Assembly (NCBI GenBank): GCA_000433035.1 | Contig: FR890813.1 | Coordinates: 13,185 to 77,184, forward strand | Direction of reading: 5' to 3' | Source of the DNA: Staphylococcus sp. CAG:324 | GTDB lineage: Bacteria; Bacillota_I; Bacilli_A; ML615J-28; CAG-313 | Length of the DNA stretch: 64,000 bases | Part shown: positions 62,488 to 64,000 of the stretch, in pieces | How the letters are laid out: every line of letters begins with the position of its first letter | How positions within the stretch are numbered: position 1 is the first letter of the stretch | Notes under the pieces: generated by a model | What the model was told of the DNA's origin: nothing | Seen by the model: only the letters and a program-made list of their open reading frames with translations | The model's database searches: none | Translations under genes and position numbers: made by a program

Positions 62488-64000
62488 TTATCCAAAAAGA
62501 AATCTAGAATTGCCTGGAATAATTGTTGATAAAGTTATTGTTTTTGATACACCATCTTTAGTTACAGTAATGTTATAACTTACAGTGATGTCTTTCATTT
62601 CTTGTTTGATGACCCTACCCTTATCATTTACATATGTTTTATCTAAAGATTCAAAAGAAATTTCATAATCGCTATAATCTTTTAAAATACGATATTCAAA
62701 TGAAACAAGTGTTAAGAAATTATCCCATAAATCATTATCTCTCATTGTCTGTGGACAATTTTTACCACTGAAAAAGTGGTGTGGTTTAACATCATTTATA
62801 GTTAGGTTATTATCAATTAGCAAATGTGCTACTAATTTAGCTGTTTTTTGCCAAGTTAAATATAAATCAGAACCTTGGTTAACCATAGTTTCAATACCTA
62901 TACTATTCACATTTCCTCCCGTATTAGATACACGTTTATACGTATCACTCCACCAAGTATCTCCAATATAGTATTTACCATTTTGTACAACAACACGAAT
63001 TCCAGCATCATTGATTTCAGATGTTGTAGGTATTTGATTATCGCTTTTAAGTGGAGCTTTTATTTGGGATTTTTCACCATCAATTTCAAAATAACCATCC
63101 TCAGATATTGTTACTTTCATCATTGCATTTGGTTTTGCTAATAACCCTGAATCATTTAAATGGTATTCTCTTGAACCATCTCCAGCATGATATGCTCTTT
63201 CATTGTCAGGAATTTGATGATAAATACCAGTATCACCTGCAGAATAATGCCAACTAGTTCCTCCACCACCATTTTGAACATATTGTGCATGTTGTTTAGC
63301 ATCAGCAGTTTTGGCACTAGAAGCGGTATCGTGAACACAAATATAATATTTTTCGTGAACATCACCTGGTCTATTTTCTGAATTGAGAGGTGTTAAAATT
63401 GTCTCATCGACAAAGTGTTCGGCAAATAAATAATTTGATACACTTCCACGTAAACGCATTCCATATATAAATTGATAACCCGTTACTGTAATGTTTTTCG
63501 CAATTACTTCTTTTACATTAGCCTCTATTAAAATTTTTAATACTTCATCTAGTCCATCTAAATCTTCAACTACTGTTATACCCAGTGTAATATTAATATT
63601 TGAATAATCCTCTAAACTAACAGTTATTGTCGTATAACCCGTCTTTTTAGGTGTAATTATCCCCTCTTCATCAATAGTTAAAATTTCATCATTTGTACTA
63701 GCAAATACTATTTTTGATAATAATTGCTCAGCACTAAAATATTTTTTGATTACATTAACCTTTAAGTTATCATTCATATCAATGATTGTAGTTTCTACAT
63801 CTAACTCAAATCTGGTATACCCAAACATTGGTGTTAATGTTAAATCACCAGTTGTTCCAACCGGTATCTCTTTCCACAATATACTTGTATCCCATAATTC
63901 AAGTGCCATGTTTCCGTATTTTGTAACAATGTCAGGTGTCGCCCATCCTAAAAAATAATAGCCTTCTTTAGTTGGAACGGGTAATTGAAGTGGGAGTTCA
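62488..64000 (-). CDS. Surface N-acetylmuramoyl-L-alanine amidase with InlB-type repeat, C-terminal part, cut by window edge
   Basis: The last 504 codons of a paralogue of the giant lipoprotein; the frame is open to the window edge, beyond the ATG at 63909. An InlB-type repeat end (PVPTKEGYYFLGWA), then a BIG2-like domain (SAEQLLSKIVFASTNDEILT and following), then the amidase domain with zinc ligands in ICVHDTAS and PHHFFSGKNCPQ, and AYHAGDGS. It ends with the same 60-residue tail as the neighbour (NDKGRVIKQE, TITLSTII). The two genes are in tandem with a terminator between them, so they are separately transcribed products of duplication. Confidence 0.85.
   Translation of the reverse strand, partial: ELPLQLPVPTKEGYYFLGWATPDIVTKYGNMALELWDTSILWKEIPVGTTGDLTLTPMFGYTRFELDVETTIIDMNDNLKVNVIKKYFSAEQLLSKIVFASTNDEILTIDEEGIITPKKTGYTTITVSLEDYSNINITLGITVVEDLDGLDEVLKILIEANVKEVIAKNITVTGYQFIYGMRLRGSVSNYLFAEHFVDETILTPLNSENRPGDVHEKYYICVHDTASSAKTADAKQHAQYVQNGGGGTSWHYSAGDTGIYHQIPDNERAYHAGDGSREYHLNDSGLLAKPNAMMKVTISEDGYFEIDGEKSQIKAPLKSDNQIPTTSEINDAGIRVVVQNGKYYIGDTWWSDTYKRVSNTGGNVNSIGIETMVNQGSDLYLTWQKTAKLVAHLLIDNNLTINDVKPHHFFSGKNCPQTMRDNDLWDNFLTLVSFEYRILKDYSDYEISFESLDKTYVNDKGRVIKQEMKDITVSYNITVTKDGVSKTITLSTIIPGNSRFLFG

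Overview
The window is AT-rich DNA from a low-GC Bacillota, most like an uncultured member of the Bacilli or Erysipelotrichia. Supporting evidence is the c-di-AMP receptor DarA, a ylmE-sepF-ylmH-ileS cell-division run, M16 peptidases of the ymfF/ymfH type, a spore-germinant receptor operon, B. subtilis-like gene starts with strong GGAGG sites, and promoters of the TTGNNN-17-TATAAT type. TGA is a stop: gerAB and gerAA both end in TGA inside ATGA overlaps, so this is not the Mycoplasma code. The gerA-type operon suggests an endospore former or a recent descendant of one.

Layout. 1-4086: edge of a CtpE-like P-type ATPase, a C26 glutamine amidohydrolase, an EF-G-like GTPase and DarA. 4237-10810: a lipoprotein and two large ABC ATPase-permease fusions in one operon. 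10863-17148: AEC transporter, an unknown membrane protein, DUF1697 and VOC proteins, an RlmD/TrmA-type methyltransferase and a zinc-ribbon acyltransferase. 17293-19501: tRNA-Leu and an IS110-family element with structured non-coding ends. 19502-23487: a MarR/DegV/nitrilase operon, a small membrane protein sharing its operator, and peptidase T. 23610-27697: pdp, then thyA-folA-plsC, then ssb. 27948-31350: a germinant receptor operon in the order AB-AA-AC. 31362-33913: an M16 peptidase pair. 34042-40814: ylmE-sepF-ylmH-ileS-unknown-deoC-deoD. 40943-47025: tRNA-Arg(CCG) facing argS, then metK-GH4-sugar kinase and a pseudouridine synthase. 47174-48836: a transposase-like HTH protein and ispG. 48872-53145: rsmE-mtaB-cshB-nfo. 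53255-64000: two very large modular surface amidases in tandem, the second cut by the window edge.

Genes that work together. pdp, deoC and deoD form a deoxynucleoside salvage route, although pdp is transcribed separately. thyA and folA recycle folate. The GH4 glycosidase and BadF-type kinase look like a phospho-sugar or amino-sugar pair. The M16 pair divides the two halves of the catalytic site between subunits.

The most novel material is (a) a roughly 110-140-residue helical-looking domain inserted six times into the InlB-type repeats of a 3005-residue lipoprotein amidase; (b) the non-coding ends of the IS110 element, which look like a guide (bridge) RNA locus with long-range pairing and a stem covering the transposase ribosome site; and (c) a nearly identical 32-bp operator at two promoters, tying a MarR repressor to an otherwise unlinked small membrane protein.
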